From contig JADJHZ010000001.1 in NCBI GenBank assembly GCA_016707205.1, positions 124,001-188,000 on the forward strand: a stretch of 64,000 bases of DNA. Reading direction: 5' to 3'. Positions within the stretch are counted from its first letter, which is position 1. Each line of letters opens with the position of its first letter. Below the pieces are notes generated by a model. It was not told the origin of the DNA. It saw only the letters and a program-made list of their open reading frames with translations, and did no database searches. Origin of the DNA: Haliscomenobacter sp. (lineage in GTDB: Bacteria; Bacteroidota; Bacteroidia; Chitinophagales; Saprospiraceae). Positions 17,017 to 26,009 of the stretch are shown here, one piece after another. A program made the position numbers and the translations under genes.

Positions 17017-17532
17017 ATGAAATTCCTTGCTCTTTTGGTAGCCTTCGCTTTTTGGGGATCTTTTGCTCAAGCGCAAACGGCGTTTAACTCCAAAACCGGA
17101 GGCCATTGCTTCACTATGCTGGTACCGGATTATTTGGACAAGACGTATGATTTGAACGACGTCGCGGATTTACAGTATTACAACGCGGAGAAGAACGTTT
17201 ATGCCATCGTGATTCACGATTATAAAGACCAGTTGAAAGAACTCGAAATGGAGTTTTCGGGGCCGAAACAGTTCCTTACCGATTTCACCGACGAGTATCA
17301 GGCCGATGCGGAGGACCGCAAAATGACCGATATCCAGGAATTTATGGTCGGGGAGAATAAGTTTGCCCAAACCGAAATGACCTGGAAGACCGAAGAAGGC
17401 TACCTGTTTATGTTGATTACGACCGTGGAAACTGCTGGCCATTTTTATAAAATCCTGACCTGGACCGGAATAGACAATGTGGCTACGTTTAAGGAGGATT
17501 TTCAAAAAATGGCCCGAAGCCTGAAGGATTGA
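17017..17532 (+). CDS. Secreted hypothetical protein
   Basis: The 171-residue protein has a standard signal peptide (MKFLALLVAFAFWGSFAQAQ) and a small mixed alpha/beta domain. There are no cysteine pairs beyond one Cys and no catalytic motif I recognise. Acidic segments (DEYQADAEDRKMTD) suggest a soluble periplasmic or surface protein. It faces the convergent MacB-like permease gene 10 bases away. Confidence 0.65.
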   Translation: MKFLALLVAFAFWGSFAQAQTAFNSKTGGHCFTMLVPDYLDKTYDLNDVADLQYYNAEKNVYAIVIHDYKDQLKELEMEFSGPKQFLTDFTDEYQADAEDRKMTDIQEFMVGENKFAQTEMTWKTEEGYLFMLITTVETAGHFYKILTWTGIDNVATFKEDFQKMARSLKD

Positions 17533-17542
17533 ATTTCAGTCC

Positions 17543-18769
17543 TTATTCGGCGCGGATCGCATCGACCGGGTCGAGCTTTGCCGCTTTCATTGCCGGGTAG
17601 GTGCCAAAGGAAACGCCTACCAGGATAGCCACCAAAATAATAACGATCAACGTGTTCAGGGTGAAGCTTGCCTGAAAGGGGACCTTCACCCACGCTTTGA
17701 TGATAGGTACGGCCATCAAAGCGCCCAAAATACCAAGGATCGAGCCCAGAAAAGATCCGAACAGGGAGATGGAAATCGATTCCGCCAGAAACAAACGGGC
17801 GATATCCGTTCGCCTGGCGCCCAGTGCTTTCCGAATTCCGATTTCCCTCGTCCGCTCGGTGACGGAGATCAGTAAGACATTCATGACGCCAATCCCTCCA
17901 ACCAGCACCGAAATGCCAACGATCATGCCCATGACGAGACGAAAAAGCATAAAGGCCTGTCCGGCTTGATTGACCCTGGCTTCATTGGTATCCACGGAAA
18001 TATCGCCGGCTAATTCCCCATAGGTTTCGGCGGCCCATTGTTTTGCTATTTTTTTGATTTGGGGTACTTCCTCAACGGAAGCGGCCCGGAAAACAGCCTG
18101 GGGAGGCCTTTGACGGAACGCTTCAGCGCTAAAAAGACCGATTGGCGCCACCAAGAGGGCATTGGGGTCTCTTTCGTTCCTGAGGATCCCAATGATGGTC
18201 AAGTTGCCGCCTCCAATGTCAATGGATTTGCCCAGGGCTTTTTCCGTTTCTTTCCCTACAAGGCTTCTCGCGAGGTTCGGATTGATCATGGCAACTGGTT
18301 TTCCCTCCTCCAGTTCTGCCTTTGTGAAAACCCTGCCTTTTGCATCGGCGCCTTCGCCCGGGAGGAAACCCGAAATTCCGTTCACCATTACTCCGATTGG
18401 AGATTCCTGATTTGGGATATGGACTTCTACCCCCTGCCGATAGATCAAAACTCCTGGGGTATTGCTCCCAAGTTTGCGGGACAATTCCCGAAAATGTTCC
18501 GGGTCGAGAAAAGAAAACGTGTCCTTTTTTATAAGTACCCCATTTCTGGCAATGGTAGTCGAACTGCTCAGGACAACATTTTCCAGGTCGGTGGTGTTGC
18601 GAATTTGGGACTTGGCAAATTCCTCCATTCCATCGATCAGCGACAGAATGGCGACTAAAGATGCGACGCCAATGATGACCCCAAGAATGGAAAGAAAGGT
18701 ATGGAACCAGTTGGACCGGATTCCTTCAAACGCCTGGGAAAAACTAAACCAAATTTTTTGACCCCACAT
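17543..18769 (-). CDS. MacB/FtsX-type ABC transporter permease
   Basis: The 408-residue protein has the MacB_PCD-FtsX architecture. One membrane helix lies near residues 22-45 (FHTFLSILGVIIGVASLVAI), a periplasmic domain follows to about residue 275, then three helices, with the family segment VTERTREIGIRKALGARR between helices 2 and 3. It ends in the typical AAKLDPVDAIRAE. Such permeases work with a separate LolD/MacB-like ATPase and a membrane-fusion protein in lipoprotein, peptide or drug efflux. Neither partner is adjacent, so they must be encoded elsewhere. Confidence 0.85.
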   Translation of the reverse strand: MWGQKIWFSFSQAFEGIRSNWFHTFLSILGVIIGVASLVAILSLIDGMEEFAKSQIRNTTDLENVVLSSSTTIARNGVLIKKDTFSFLDPEHFRELSRKLGSNTPGVLIYRQGVEVHIPNQESPIGVMVNGISGFLPGEGADAKGRVFTKAELEEGKPVAMINPNLARSLVGKETEKALGKSIDIGGGNLTIIGILRNERDPNALLVAPIGLFSAEAFRQRPPQAVFRAASVEEVPQIKKIAKQWAAETYGELAGDISVDTNEARVNQAGQAFMLFRLVMGMIVGISVLVGGIGVMNVLLISVTERTREIGIRKALGARRTDIARLFLAESISISLFGSFLGSILGILGALMAVPIIKAWVKVPFQASFTLNTLIVIILVAILVGVSFGTYPAMKAAKLDPVDAIRAE

Positions 18770-18924
18770 AGAATTGCACTTTTGCCTAAAGAACGCAGAA
18801 GTTTTCTAGAGAAACTTGTTTTTTCGATCAATTACCGGGTTGTTTAGATTGGAGACCTGCATGCTCCTGATGATCACTAAATACCCCTTTATGCTTTTTA
18901 TTGATTGTAACCAAACCCGTATTC

Positions 18925-19599
18925 ATGATCCAGCTCAAATCCTCTCAGCTTCAATTCTTAGCGGAACTCAAACACAACAACAACCGGGACTGGTTTACCG
19001 CCAACAAGGCCTGGTTTCAGAAAGAATACCAGCACTTCAAAAGCTTTTCCGAAGCGGTGTTGGAGCGCATGAACGCGATTGACCATATCGAGGCCTTGAA
19101 CCTGTTTCGCATTTACCGGGATGTGCGGTTTTCCAAAGACAAATCTCCGTACAAAACCTGCTTCAGTTTCAGTTTAAGCAGGGCGACCAAGCGGCTTCGG
19201 GGCGGGTATTACCTGCATATTGAGCCTGGAGGATCCTTTATCGGAGGCGGTTTTTGGGATCCTGAATCCAGTGATCTGAAACGGATCCGGAAGGAAATAG
19301 CAGCCGATCCCCAGCCCTTGCGCCAAATCCTGGCCGACCCGGTGTTTGTGGAAACCTTTGGCGCTCTGCAGGGAGAAGCGTTGAAATCTGCCCCGCAAGG
19401 GTTTGCAAAAGACCACCCCGCTATCGACCTGATCCGGTTGAAACAATTCCTGGTCAGCAAAAACTTTTCGGATGAAGAGGTCCTGCAGTCTTCCTTCATA
19501 GAAACGGCCATTCAGACATTTCATCGAATGCGCCCCTTCTTTGACTACATGAGCGAAGTGCTTACGACCGACGAAAACGGGGTTCCTTTAGAGGAGTAA
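18925..19599 (+). CDS. DUF2461 family protein
   Basis: The 224-residue protein matches the DUF2461 (TIGR02453) family: FLAELKHNNNRDWFTANKAWF near the start, FRIYRDVRFSKDKSPYKTCF and GGYYLHIEPGGSFIGGGFWDP. The function of the family is unknown. The ATG at 18925 is chosen because the conserved core begins directly after it; a TTG at 18901 would add eight residues. It is soluble, with no signal peptide. Confidence 0.85.
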   Translation: MIQLKSSQLQFLAELKHNNNRDWFTANKAWFQKEYQHFKSFSEAVLERMNAIDHIEALNLFRIYRDVRFSKDKSPYKTCFSFSLSRATKRLRGGYYLHIEPGGSFIGGGFWDPESSDLKRIRKEIAADPQPLRQILADPVFVETFGALQGEALKSAPQGFAKDHPAIDLIRLKQFLVSKNFSDEEVLQSSFIETAIQTFHRMRPFFDYMSEVLTTDENGVPLEE

Positions 19600-19677
19600 T
19601 TGGAAAATGTTGAAAATGCGTGTATAACCGGACTATTTCAAGCGGTTTTCAGAACCTGCAGGATCGCGTCTGCGAGA

Positions 19678-19701
19678 GGGGATGACGCCGGATGTCACCC
19701 C
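19678..19701. terminator. GC-rich hairpin between convergent genes
   Basis: GGGG(A)TGAC at 19678-19686 pairs with GTCACCCC at 19694-19701 across a 7-base loop. It lies between the convergent DUF2461 gene and the lipoprotein gene. No T run follows on either strand, so terminator activity is tentative. Confidence 0.35.
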
Positions 19702-19702
19702 G

Positions 19703-20218
19703 TCAATTACATAGAATCGAAATAGGGTCTGTTCGGATTTTGTTCGACCAATTGCCGGCTCTGTCTCTTATTTGAATCTGATAGGATAAGATATCGCTGG
19801 GATATTGCTTACTGGGCAAACACGTTAAATTGGTGTTGGGAAAAGTGCAGCAAAAGTACCGGGTGATGGGGCTGTTGGTGAGCAGAATCTTGACCTCTCC
19901 GGTTAAGGCATCGCCTGCGCCAAGTTTGGGAATCGGGTTGATTTTGAATAGCTGAATGGTACCGTCGCGGCTGTCTTCGAGAAAGATGTTGATGCTGTCT
20001 TCGCTTCCAAGGTCTCCATCCCCATCGGTAAAAGAAAACCGGATTTCAATCGTGTCCAATGGAATGCTGGCGTCCCTGCTTTGTTCTATGGCGTTTTGGT
20101 TGAGCCCGACATATTCGATAACCGGTTCCGGCGGATATACCGGGGGCCTTGAACAGGATGCCAGGAACAAAACCCCAAGCCAGATGGAAAAAACCAGATA
20201 AGAAGCGTTATTTTTCAT
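19703..20218 (-). CDS. Lipoprotein of unknown function
   Basis: The 171-residue protein has a lipobox LASC (about residues 19-22) after a hydrophobic signal. It then shows a beta-rich domain with FSFTDGDGDLGSEDS, a motif common in Bacteroidota outer-surface lipoproteins, where an acidic loop may bind calcium. Several cysteines (RYFCCTFPNTNLTC) near residues 122-134 could form disulphides. The upstream border is the palindromic repeat at 20228-20342. Confidence 0.65.
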   Translation of the reverse strand: MKNNASYLVFSIWLGVLFLASCSRPPVYPPEPVIEYVGLNQNAIEQSRDASIPLDTIEIRFSFTDGDGDLGSEDSINIFLEDSRDGTIQLFKINPIPKLGAGDALTGEVKILLTNSPITRYFCCTFPNTNLTCLPSKQYPSDILSYQIQIRDRAGNWSNKIRTDPISILCN

Positions 20219-20227
20219 AGACGGTGA

Positions 20228-20342
20228 AGGTTAGACGTGTTAGACTTTTGTTGGTAGACGTTAGGGAAGTGATCAAAGCGTTTAGTCCCAAAAAAAAACA
20301 GTTCTAACCTCCAACCTCTAACGTCTGCCATCTAAAGTCTAA
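20228..20342. repeat. TAGACG-type imperfect palindrome
   Basis: TTAGACTTT...AGACGTTAG at about 20240-20264 is matched in inverse by CTAACGTCT...AAAGTCTAA at about 20317-20342. Further TTAGACGTG (20231) and TCTAACCTCCAACC (20302) units sit nearby. It fills the gap between the divergent lipoprotein (start 20218) and ligase (start 20385) genes. The arm wording matches the repeats near 1596-1655 and 56591-56646. Confidence 0.7.
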
Positions 20343-20384
20343 ACGATAATTTACCCATTTTTGATCAATTTGAGGGAAAATTCT

Positions 20385-21383
20385 ATGGATCAACGGGAAA
20401 TATTAAAAGAGCGGATCAGGGCGTGCCAGCCGGAGGATTTTGAGGACCTGGCGCTGGATGTTTTTGCGTTCCAGGCGGCGTTTAACCCGGTCTATTGCCG
20501 ATTCCTGAATCTTTTACATGTTGATCCCGCCGAGGTAAAGGGGCTTGAGGAGATTCCTTTCCTGCCGATTTCCGTCTTTAAACTCTATTTATTGAAGACG
20601 CAGGAATGGATACCGCAAATGGTTTTTCAAAGCAGCGGTACCACAGGGACCGAGCCCAGCAGGCATGCGGTTAGGGATACAGAATGGTATTTGGAGCAAT
20701 CGAAAAGAGGATTTGCTCAATACTACGGACAACCATCGGATTATTGTTTTTTTGCCTTACTGCCTTCCTATCTCGAACGCGCCAATTCTTCCCTGGTGTG
20801 GATGGCAGAAGATTTTATCCGCGCCTCCCGGTACAGGCAAAGCGGTTTCTTTCTCCACGACCATGAGAAACTCCGCGATCTGCTTCGTGGGAATAAGGCA
20901 GCGAAGGTTCCTACCGTGTTGATTGGGGTGAGTTTTGCCCTCCTGGACCTGATCGAGGAAGGCCCTGTTTCATTTCCGGAATTGATTGTGATGGAAACCG
21001 GGGGTATGAAAGGGAGAAGAGAAGAAATAACCCGGGAAGATTTACACGGCAGGTTAAAGGCAGGCTTTGGGGTCCGGGTTATCCATTCAGAATATGGGAT
21101 GACGGAGCTGCTTTCCCAGGCTTATTCCAAAGGAGAAGGGGTGTTTTTTGCCTCTCCTGCTATGCGTATCGTTCTGCGAGACCTTTACGACCCCTTCGCC
21201 CTGCCAAGGCCCGGGCAAACCGGCGCCATTAATGTGATTGATCTGGCCAACCTCGATACCATTTCCTTCATTGCAACCGACGACCTGGGCAGGGATTTTC
21301 CTGGCGGAGGATTTCAGGTATTGGGCAGGTTGGATTACAGCGATTTGAGAGGGTGCAACCTGATGGTCAGGGAAGTGCATTAA
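20385..21383 (+). CDS. LuxE/PaaK-like acyl-protein ligase
   Basis: The 332-residue protein resembles the LuxE acyl-protein synthetase family of the ANL adenylate-forming superfamily. The phosphate-binding loop is FQSSGTTGTEPSRH, METGGMKGRREE and HSEYGMTELLSQAY are the family's nucleotide-binding and substrate motifs, and TDDLGRDF is the hinge Asp motif. It lacks the full-length C-terminal domain of acyl-CoA synthetases, as LuxE does. The likely reaction is ATP-dependent activation of a fatty or aryl acid and transfer to a protein or CoA. There are no lux genes here, so a role in lipid or surface-molecule metabolism is more likely. Start chosen at the ATG at 20385. Confidence 0.75.
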   Translation: MDQREILKERIRACQPEDFEDLALDVFAFQAAFNPVYCRFLNLLHVDPAEVKGLEEIPFLPISVFKLYLLKTQEWIPQMVFQSSGTTGTEPSRHAVRDTEWYLEQSKRGFAQYYGQPSDYCFFALLPSYLERANSSLVWMAEDFIRASRYRQSGFFLHDHEKLRDLLRGNKAAKVPTVLIGVSFALLDLIEEGPVSFPELIVMETGGMKGRREEITREDLHGRLKAGFGVRVIHSEYGMTELLSQAYSKGEGVFFASPAMRIVLRDLYDPFALPRPGQTGAINVIDLANLDTISFIATDDLGRDFPGGGFQVLGRLDYSDLRGCNLMVREVH

Positions 21384-21394
21384 AGCCTACTCCT

Positions 21395-22519
21395 TTAGTT
21401 GGCGTTAACCCGCCGCCAAGCGTCTATGCCGCCGGCAAGATTATAAACCTCTGAAAATCCAAACTGTTCCTGAAGCATCCGGACCGCCTGCGCGCTACGA
21501 ACCCCTGATTGGCAGACTACAACGGTTAGCCGCTCCAACGATAAGGCCATGGCATTTTGCGGCAAAGAGGCTAAGGGCATTAAGGTTCCCCCGATATTTT
21601 CCTGTTCGTATTCCCAGAGCTCCCTAACGTCGATCAATTGGATTGGTATGTTTTCTTCCTGCCACTTTTTTAGCTGGTCTCCGGTTATTTCGGGGATTTC
21701 CCCGGGAATGGGGCCGCAGGAGGCTTCGTAATCCTGTAGCTCGGCAATAGGATAAGGGGCTTGGGAGGGGAGCGCGATTATCCGTTGAAAAAGGGAGTGC
21801 GCATCAAAAAGGCATAATTTTCCGCTGAGGGGTTCCCCGGTTTCGGAGGCTATTTTCAGGACCTCGTTGGCCTGCAAACAACCCAAAATCCCTGGCAGCA
21901 CCCCCAAAACGCCTCCCTCCGCACAGGTGGGGACGCTGCCTGCCTCCGGAGGGACCGGAAAAAGATTCCGGTAGTTGGGGCCTTTCTGGCCATTCGGATA
22001 GGTATAATTAAACACGGAAAGCTGGCCTTCATACCTGAAAACAGCGGCATAGACCAGCGGTTTCCCCAATAGTACGCAGGCGTCATTTACCAGGTAACGG
22101 GTGGAAAAATTGTCGCTTCCATCGGCAACCAAATCATAATGAGCCAGGAGCTCCAGGGCGTTCTCCCGGGTAATCGCGTAAGGGTAAAGGTCAAATTGAA
22201 CATTCGGATTGAGCTTGGATAACCTGCGGGCAGCCGCTTCCACTTTAAGCGCGCCTATATCTTCGACAGTGAACAGCACCTGACGCTGCAGATTGCTTAG
22301 AGAAACCCGGTCGGGGTCGGCTATTGCAATCCGGCCGATACCGGCTGCGGTGAGATATTGCAACAGCGGCGCGCCCAATCCCCCGGCGCCAACCACAAAT
22401 ACGTTACTTGCCCGGAGCTTTTGTTGCGCGGCCCACCCAAAACCGGGCAAAACGGCATGCCGGGCATAGCGGAGGCGTTCCTCCTGCGTCCATCCTTTTT
22501 GGTCTTGAAGTGATTCCAT
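21395..22519 (-). CDS. moeB: MoeB/ThiF adenylyltransferase fused to rhodanese domain
   Basis: The 374-residue protein begins with an E1-like domain that has the nucleotide-binding GAGGLGAPLLQYL (about residues 45-57), the DPDRVSLSNLQRQVLF segment and DGSDNFSTRYLVND. A C-terminal rhodanese domain (about 270-374) contains the active loop CQSGVRS with catalytic Cys. This arrangement matches MoeB/MoeZ proteins that adenylate and thiocarboxylate MoaD/ThiS-like carriers for molybdopterin or thiamine sulphur transfer. Of the usual zinc cysteines, only isolated Cys residues (VPTCAEGG, YEASCGP) are visible. It is convergent with the LuxE-like gene, 11 bases apart. Confidence 0.85.
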   Translation of the reverse strand: MESLQDQKGWTQEERLRYARHAVLPGFGWAAQQKLRASNVFVVGAGGLGAPLLQYLTAAGIGRIAIADPDRVSLSNLQRQVLFTVEDIGALKVEAAARRLSKLNPNVQFDLYPYAITRENALELLAHYDLVADGSDNFSTRYLVNDACVLLGKPLVYAAVFRYEGQLSVFNYTYPNGQKGPNYRNLFPVPPEAGSVPTCAEGGVLGVLPGILGCLQANEVLKIASETGEPLSGKLCLFDAHSLFQRIIALPSQAPYPIAELQDYEASCGPIPGEIPEITGDQLKKWQEENIPIQLIDVRELWEYEQENIGGTLMPLASLPQNAMALSLERLTVVVCQSGVRSAQAVRMLQEQFGFSEVYNLAGGIDAWRRVNAN

Positions 22520-22569
22520 TAAAAGAAATGCATATCGATAAAATAAATATTTAAATTAATTAATTTTAT

Positions 22570-22668
22570 TATTTTTGATTTCAAAACAACCTCAGAAAGA
22601 GAAATTAAACGGTTAATCGGTTTTTGGGATACGCCTCTCCCTGGAGATTTCCGGGAGGGGCTTTTTTA
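22570..22668 (+). ncRNA. Candidate small RNA with promoter and intrinsic terminator
   Basis: TATTTTTG at 22570-22577 matches TAnnTTTG. A hairpin GCCTCTCCC at 22633-22641 with GGGAGGGGC at 22653-22661 is followed directly by six T's (22662-22667). Together they define a transcript of about 85 bases on the plus strand. No gene on the plus strand precedes or follows it: both neighbours (moeB and ppk1) are on the minus strand, so it cannot be their terminator in that orientation. No ORF is evident in it. Confidence 0.4.
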
Positions 22669-22699
22669 TACCCCCTATTGTCCAAAATTTTCCCGGGAG

Positions 22700-24826
22700 T
22701 CATTCTTTTCCTGGCTTGGTTCCAGGCTTTTCCAGCTTGCGCTTAACGTAATAATAGGTCTCCAACTGAGAGCGGATAGGCATGTCCGGGTTGCCCTTCT
22801 TATAAGTGTTCGTTTGCCCTAGGTCCAGCATACGCGCCTTGACGTTATCGCTTAACTGAATCGACAGGTAATCGATGATATCCGCTTTTTTCTCCGGATC
22901 GTAAATAGGGAAGGCGCTTTCAATCCGGTAACTTAAGTTGCGCACCATCCAGTCGGCGGAAGAAAGGTAGATTTTGTCTGCGCCATCGTGATGGAACCAA
23001 AACACCCGGGCATGTTCCAGAAACCGGTCGACGATGCTGATCGCCTGAATGTTTTCGCTGTGGCCTTTGATGCCCGGCGCCAAGCTGCAAATCCCCCGTA
23101 TAATCAAGAAAACCTTTACGCCAGCCCGGCTTGCTTCGTACAATTTTTCTATCATGGACCGGTCCTGGAGGCTGTTCATTTTGAGCACGATTTTAGCTTC
23201 CTTGCCCGCCTTGGCCATCTCAATTTCGGCGTTGATCAGTTCTTCCAGGCCGCTTCGCAAATTAAACTGTCCGATGAGCAAATGTTCAAACCCCGATTCA
23301 GGGACCTGCCCGGTTTCCAGGAACGAGAACACCCGCAGTACTTCGTTGCAAAGCCTTGGATCGGTGGTGAACAACCCGAAGTCGGAATATACTTTTGCCG
23401 TATCCTCGTGAAAGTTACCGGTAGATAAATAGCTGTAAAATTGAGGCCCTTCTTTTTCCACCCGGCGAATAATGGCCAGTTTGGCGTGGACCTTCACTCC
23501 AGGGAAACTGTAATGGACTTTTACCCCAGCTTGTTCCAGGCGTTCTCCCCAGGTCAGGTTGGCTTCTTCGTCGAAACGGGCTTTAACTTCCACAAATACG
23601 GAGACCTGCTTGCCCGAATGCGCTGCGGCGATGAGCGCTTGCAAAACCCTGGAATTGCGGGCGACCCGGTATTGGGTGAGTTTGATATGCGTTACCCGGG
23701 GATCTTTCGCCGCCTTTTCGAAAAAGCGGCAAACGGATTCGTAGGAATGGTACGGAAAATGCAGGAGGTGTTCTTTTTTTCGAAGGTCCGCGAAAAATTC
23801 CCGGCTGTTTTCAAGCGGCGCGTAGGAGAGCGGAGGAAGGGGCGGGTTTAGATGCTGCTGCAAACCGAAGTCTGGAAAGCGAAAGAAATCGGAGTTGTTG
23901 TGATACCGGCCTTCTCTCAGGGTATCATTTTTTTCGAGTCCGAGCACTTCTTTGAGAAACTCCAGCATGTCCAGGGGCATATCTCTGTCGTAAACAAGCC
24001 GGGAAGGAGGCCCAACATGGCGTTTGCCCAAACTGGTGCGGATTTTCTCCAGAAGGTCGCCGGAAAATTCGTCTTCGATATACAGCTCTGCATCCCGGGT
24101 GAGCTTTACGGAAAAGGTATCTACAATATCATAACCAGGAAACATCCACGACACGCTATGCCGCACGATGTCGTCCAGCATGATGAGGTCTTTTCGCTCC
24201 GGGCTGCTGGGCAGCAGGATGAACCTGGGCAGGTGATCGGAAGGGATTTTGACCAGCGCATAATGATTTTTCTGCTCCGGGTCGTTCTTTTCCCGAATCC
24301 AGAGGGTAAGATAAAGGGCCCCGTTGTTTAGAAAGGGCCGGATCTTGTTTTTCAGGACCAGAACGGGCTGAACAAAAGGAAGCAGGTGGTCGTGAAAGTA
24401 ATTTTCTACAAATTGCTTTTGCTCCTGATTGAGGTCTAACCTGCGCAAGAGGAAAATATGCTGCTTCTTAAGTTCCGGGATGAGCACTTTGTCAAACACA
24501 TAACTGAATAATTCCTGCTGGAGATTGACAATCCGGCGCAATTCTTTGATGATGAGTTTGGGATCGACATCCAGTTCCCTTTTGGTCTTTCTTCCAACGC
24601 GGAGCAAATACCGGTGGTACGCCATCCTAACCTTGAAAAATTCGTCCAGATTGGACGAATAGATCGCCAGGAACTTGATTCGTTCAAAGAGGGGAACGCC
24701 CGGATCCAGCGCTTCCTGAAGTACGCGGTAATTAAAAGATAGCCAGCTGATATCCCGATGGATGAACGGTTGGCCATTCTCAGTCTGTAACACTTCCGGT
24801 ATAGGCTTCCAATCAATTTGTACCAC
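22700..24826 (-). CDS. ppk1: Polyphosphate kinase 1
   Basis: This 708-residue enzyme polymerises ATP gamma-phosphate into polyphosphate, a reversible reaction at the inner membrane. The family's N-terminal sequence FIHRDISWLSFNYRVLQEAL starts near residue 21. The two phospholipase-D-like histidine motifs are intact: VKVHAKLAII with the autophosphorylated His, and RFLEHARVFWFHHDG with the second His. The metal- and ATP-binding ISWLSFN and FVEVKARFDEEANL segments are present. Length is normal. A gap of 171 bases separates it from the DUF72 gene upstream. Confidence 0.95.
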   Translation of the reverse strand: MVQIDWKPIPEVLQTENGQPFIHRDISWLSFNYRVLQEALDPGVPLFERIKFLAIYSSNLDEFFKVRMAYHRYLLRVGRKTKRELDVDPKLIIKELRRIVNLQQELFSYVFDKVLIPELKKQHIFLLRRLDLNQEQKQFVENYFHDHLLPFVQPVLVLKNKIRPFLNNGALYLTLWIREKNDPEQKNHYALVKIPSDHLPRFILLPSSPERKDLIMLDDIVRHSVSWMFPGYDIVDTFSVKLTRDAELYIEDEFSGDLLEKIRTSLGKRHVGPPSRLVYDRDMPLDMLEFLKEVLGLEKNDTLREGRYHNNSDFFRFPDFGLQQHLNPPLPPLSYAPLENSREFFADLRKKEHLLHFPYHSYESVCRFFEKAAKDPRVTHIKLTQYRVARNSRVLQALIAAAHSGKQVSVFVEVKARFDEEANLTWGERLEQAGVKVHYSFPGVKVHAKLAIIRRVEKEGPQFYSYLSTGNFHEDTAKVYSDFGLFTTDPRLCNEVLRVFSFLETGQVPESGFEHLLIGQFNLRSGLEELINAEIEMAKAGKEAKIVLKMNSLQDRSMIEKLYEASRAGVKVFLIIRGICSLAPGIKGHSENIQAISIVDRFLEHARVFWFHHDGADKIYLSSADWMVRNLSYRIESAFPIYDPEKKADIIDYLSIQLSDNVKARMLDLGQTNTYKKGNPDMPIRSQLETYYYVKRKLEKPGTKPGKE

Positions 24827-24997
24827 GGCAGGGAGAACTTCGGTTTAACTATGGATTTTTCTGGTGCTTTTAGGTTTGACCTCCGCATAATAACGCCATT
24901 TTTCAAATGGCCGTCTATCGCCGCCTTTTTTTCTCTGGTTTGGTTACCGCTTAAAATGACGCCACGAAGACTCCAATTGTTCTGCGGGAGCAAGAGA

Positions 24998-25918
24998 CTA
25001 CCCGAATAGTCCCAGTTGGTTTCCTCCCGGAGGCGGAGCAAATTGAGGGCCGCGGGTTGTCACGGAGGGCAATTTTCCCTCCACTTGCAAGGTAATAAAA
25101 TGCGCCAGCTCAGGAGCCAGCAAATTGTCGGGTTCATGGGAGAAAAAGTAAATTTCGCGGATTCCATTCTTTAGCCATTGCTCCAACCGGACGACCCAAT
25201 CCTGCGTCCTGGAATAGTCGGTACGATGAAGTCCATTGCCAACGAAGCGGATGAGTACAAACGGAGCTGAAACGTGCATGTGGAGCACGTCTCTTCGTCC
25301 GGCTACATCTGTGATCACCATGCCTGCATGAACGCGGTGCAACCGTTCGGCTGCCCGCTCTATGGCCTCGGGCGGATTAAACCAGCGCTGGTTCCTGAAC
25401 TCAACCGCGATCGCCAGGCTTTGAGGCCATTTTTCCAAAAAAGCCGTTAGGAGGTCCAGCGATTCGGGCCCAAACCCAGGAGGCAGTTGTAAAAAACAAG
25501 GGCCTAATCTATCGGCAAACCCCTCAATGGACTGGCAGAACTGCTCGATTTGTCCAGAAGCAAGGCCCAGATTCCTGCTGTGGCTAATCCCTTGATATAC
25601 TTTGGGGCAAAATCGAAAATCGGTTGGGGTTTGCTCCTTCCACTTTCGGATGGTTTCCTGGTTGGGAATTTGGTAGTGGGTTACATTCAACTCGATGGTG
25701 TTGAATTGCTTTCCGTATTCGGCCAAAAAGTCCTGGCTTTTACATCCCGGAGGGTACACATGGCCTATCCATTCTTTCATCGCCCAGCCCGTACATCCGG
25801 TATACCATGCTGGGTTGGTGGAAGCCCTCATTTTCTGAAACCATACTTCATTCCAGTTGGGGTCTTCCGGCAGGGTGAAGTCCACCTGATTTATATCGCG
25901 CAGTTTGCCAAATTCCAT
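24998..25918 (-). CDS. DUF72 family protein (YecE-like)
   Basis: The 306-residue protein has the DUF72 TIM-barrel pattern: YTGCTGWAMKEWIGHVYPPG, FNTIELNVTHYQIPNQETIRKW, FRFCPKVYQGISH, GPCFLQLPPGFGPE and VEFRNQRWFNP. These proteins are widespread; biochemical function is unclear. The first 37 residues before the conserved TGCTGW are a little longer than usual. Confidence 0.85.
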   Translation of the reverse strand: MEFGKLRDINQVDFTLPEDPNWNEVWFQKMRASTNPAWYTGCTGWAMKEWIGHVYPPGCKSQDFLAEYGKQFNTIELNVTHYQIPNQETIRKWKEQTPTDFRFCPKVYQGISHSRNLGLASGQIEQFCQSIEGFADRLGPCFLQLPPGFGPESLDLLTAFLEKWPQSLAIAVEFRNQRWFNPPEAIERAAERLHRVHAGMVITDVAGRRDVLHMHVSAPFVLIRFVGNGLHRTDYSRTQDWVVRLEQWLKNGIREIYFFSHEPDNLLAPELAHFITLQVEGKLPSVTTRGPQFAPPPGGNQLGLFG

Positions 25919-25945
25919 TAAAGTCTAAAATAATGCGGATTAGGG

Positions 25946-25974
25946 TTGAAAGCCTAAAATTAGCGCTAATTTTG
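25946..25974 (+). promoter_or_regulatory. tpiA promoter overlapped by a perfect palindrome
   Basis: TAATTTTG at 25967-25974 (TAnnTTTG) with TTG at 25946-25948, 18 bases apart, forms a good Bacteroidetes promoter ahead of tpiA. The 18-bp perfect palindrome AAAATTAGCGCTAATTTT occupies 25956-25973, covering most of the -7 box, and could be an operator. Confidence 0.6.
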
Positions 25975-26009
25975 GTTTGGATTTTCTTCTAACCACAAAC
26001 AAGATACAC

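Noticed and set aside
22620..22668. Hairpin read as the ppk1 terminator
   Set aside because: The T-run is on the plus strand; ppk1 is transcribed on the minus strand, where the hairpin is followed by a mixed sequence.
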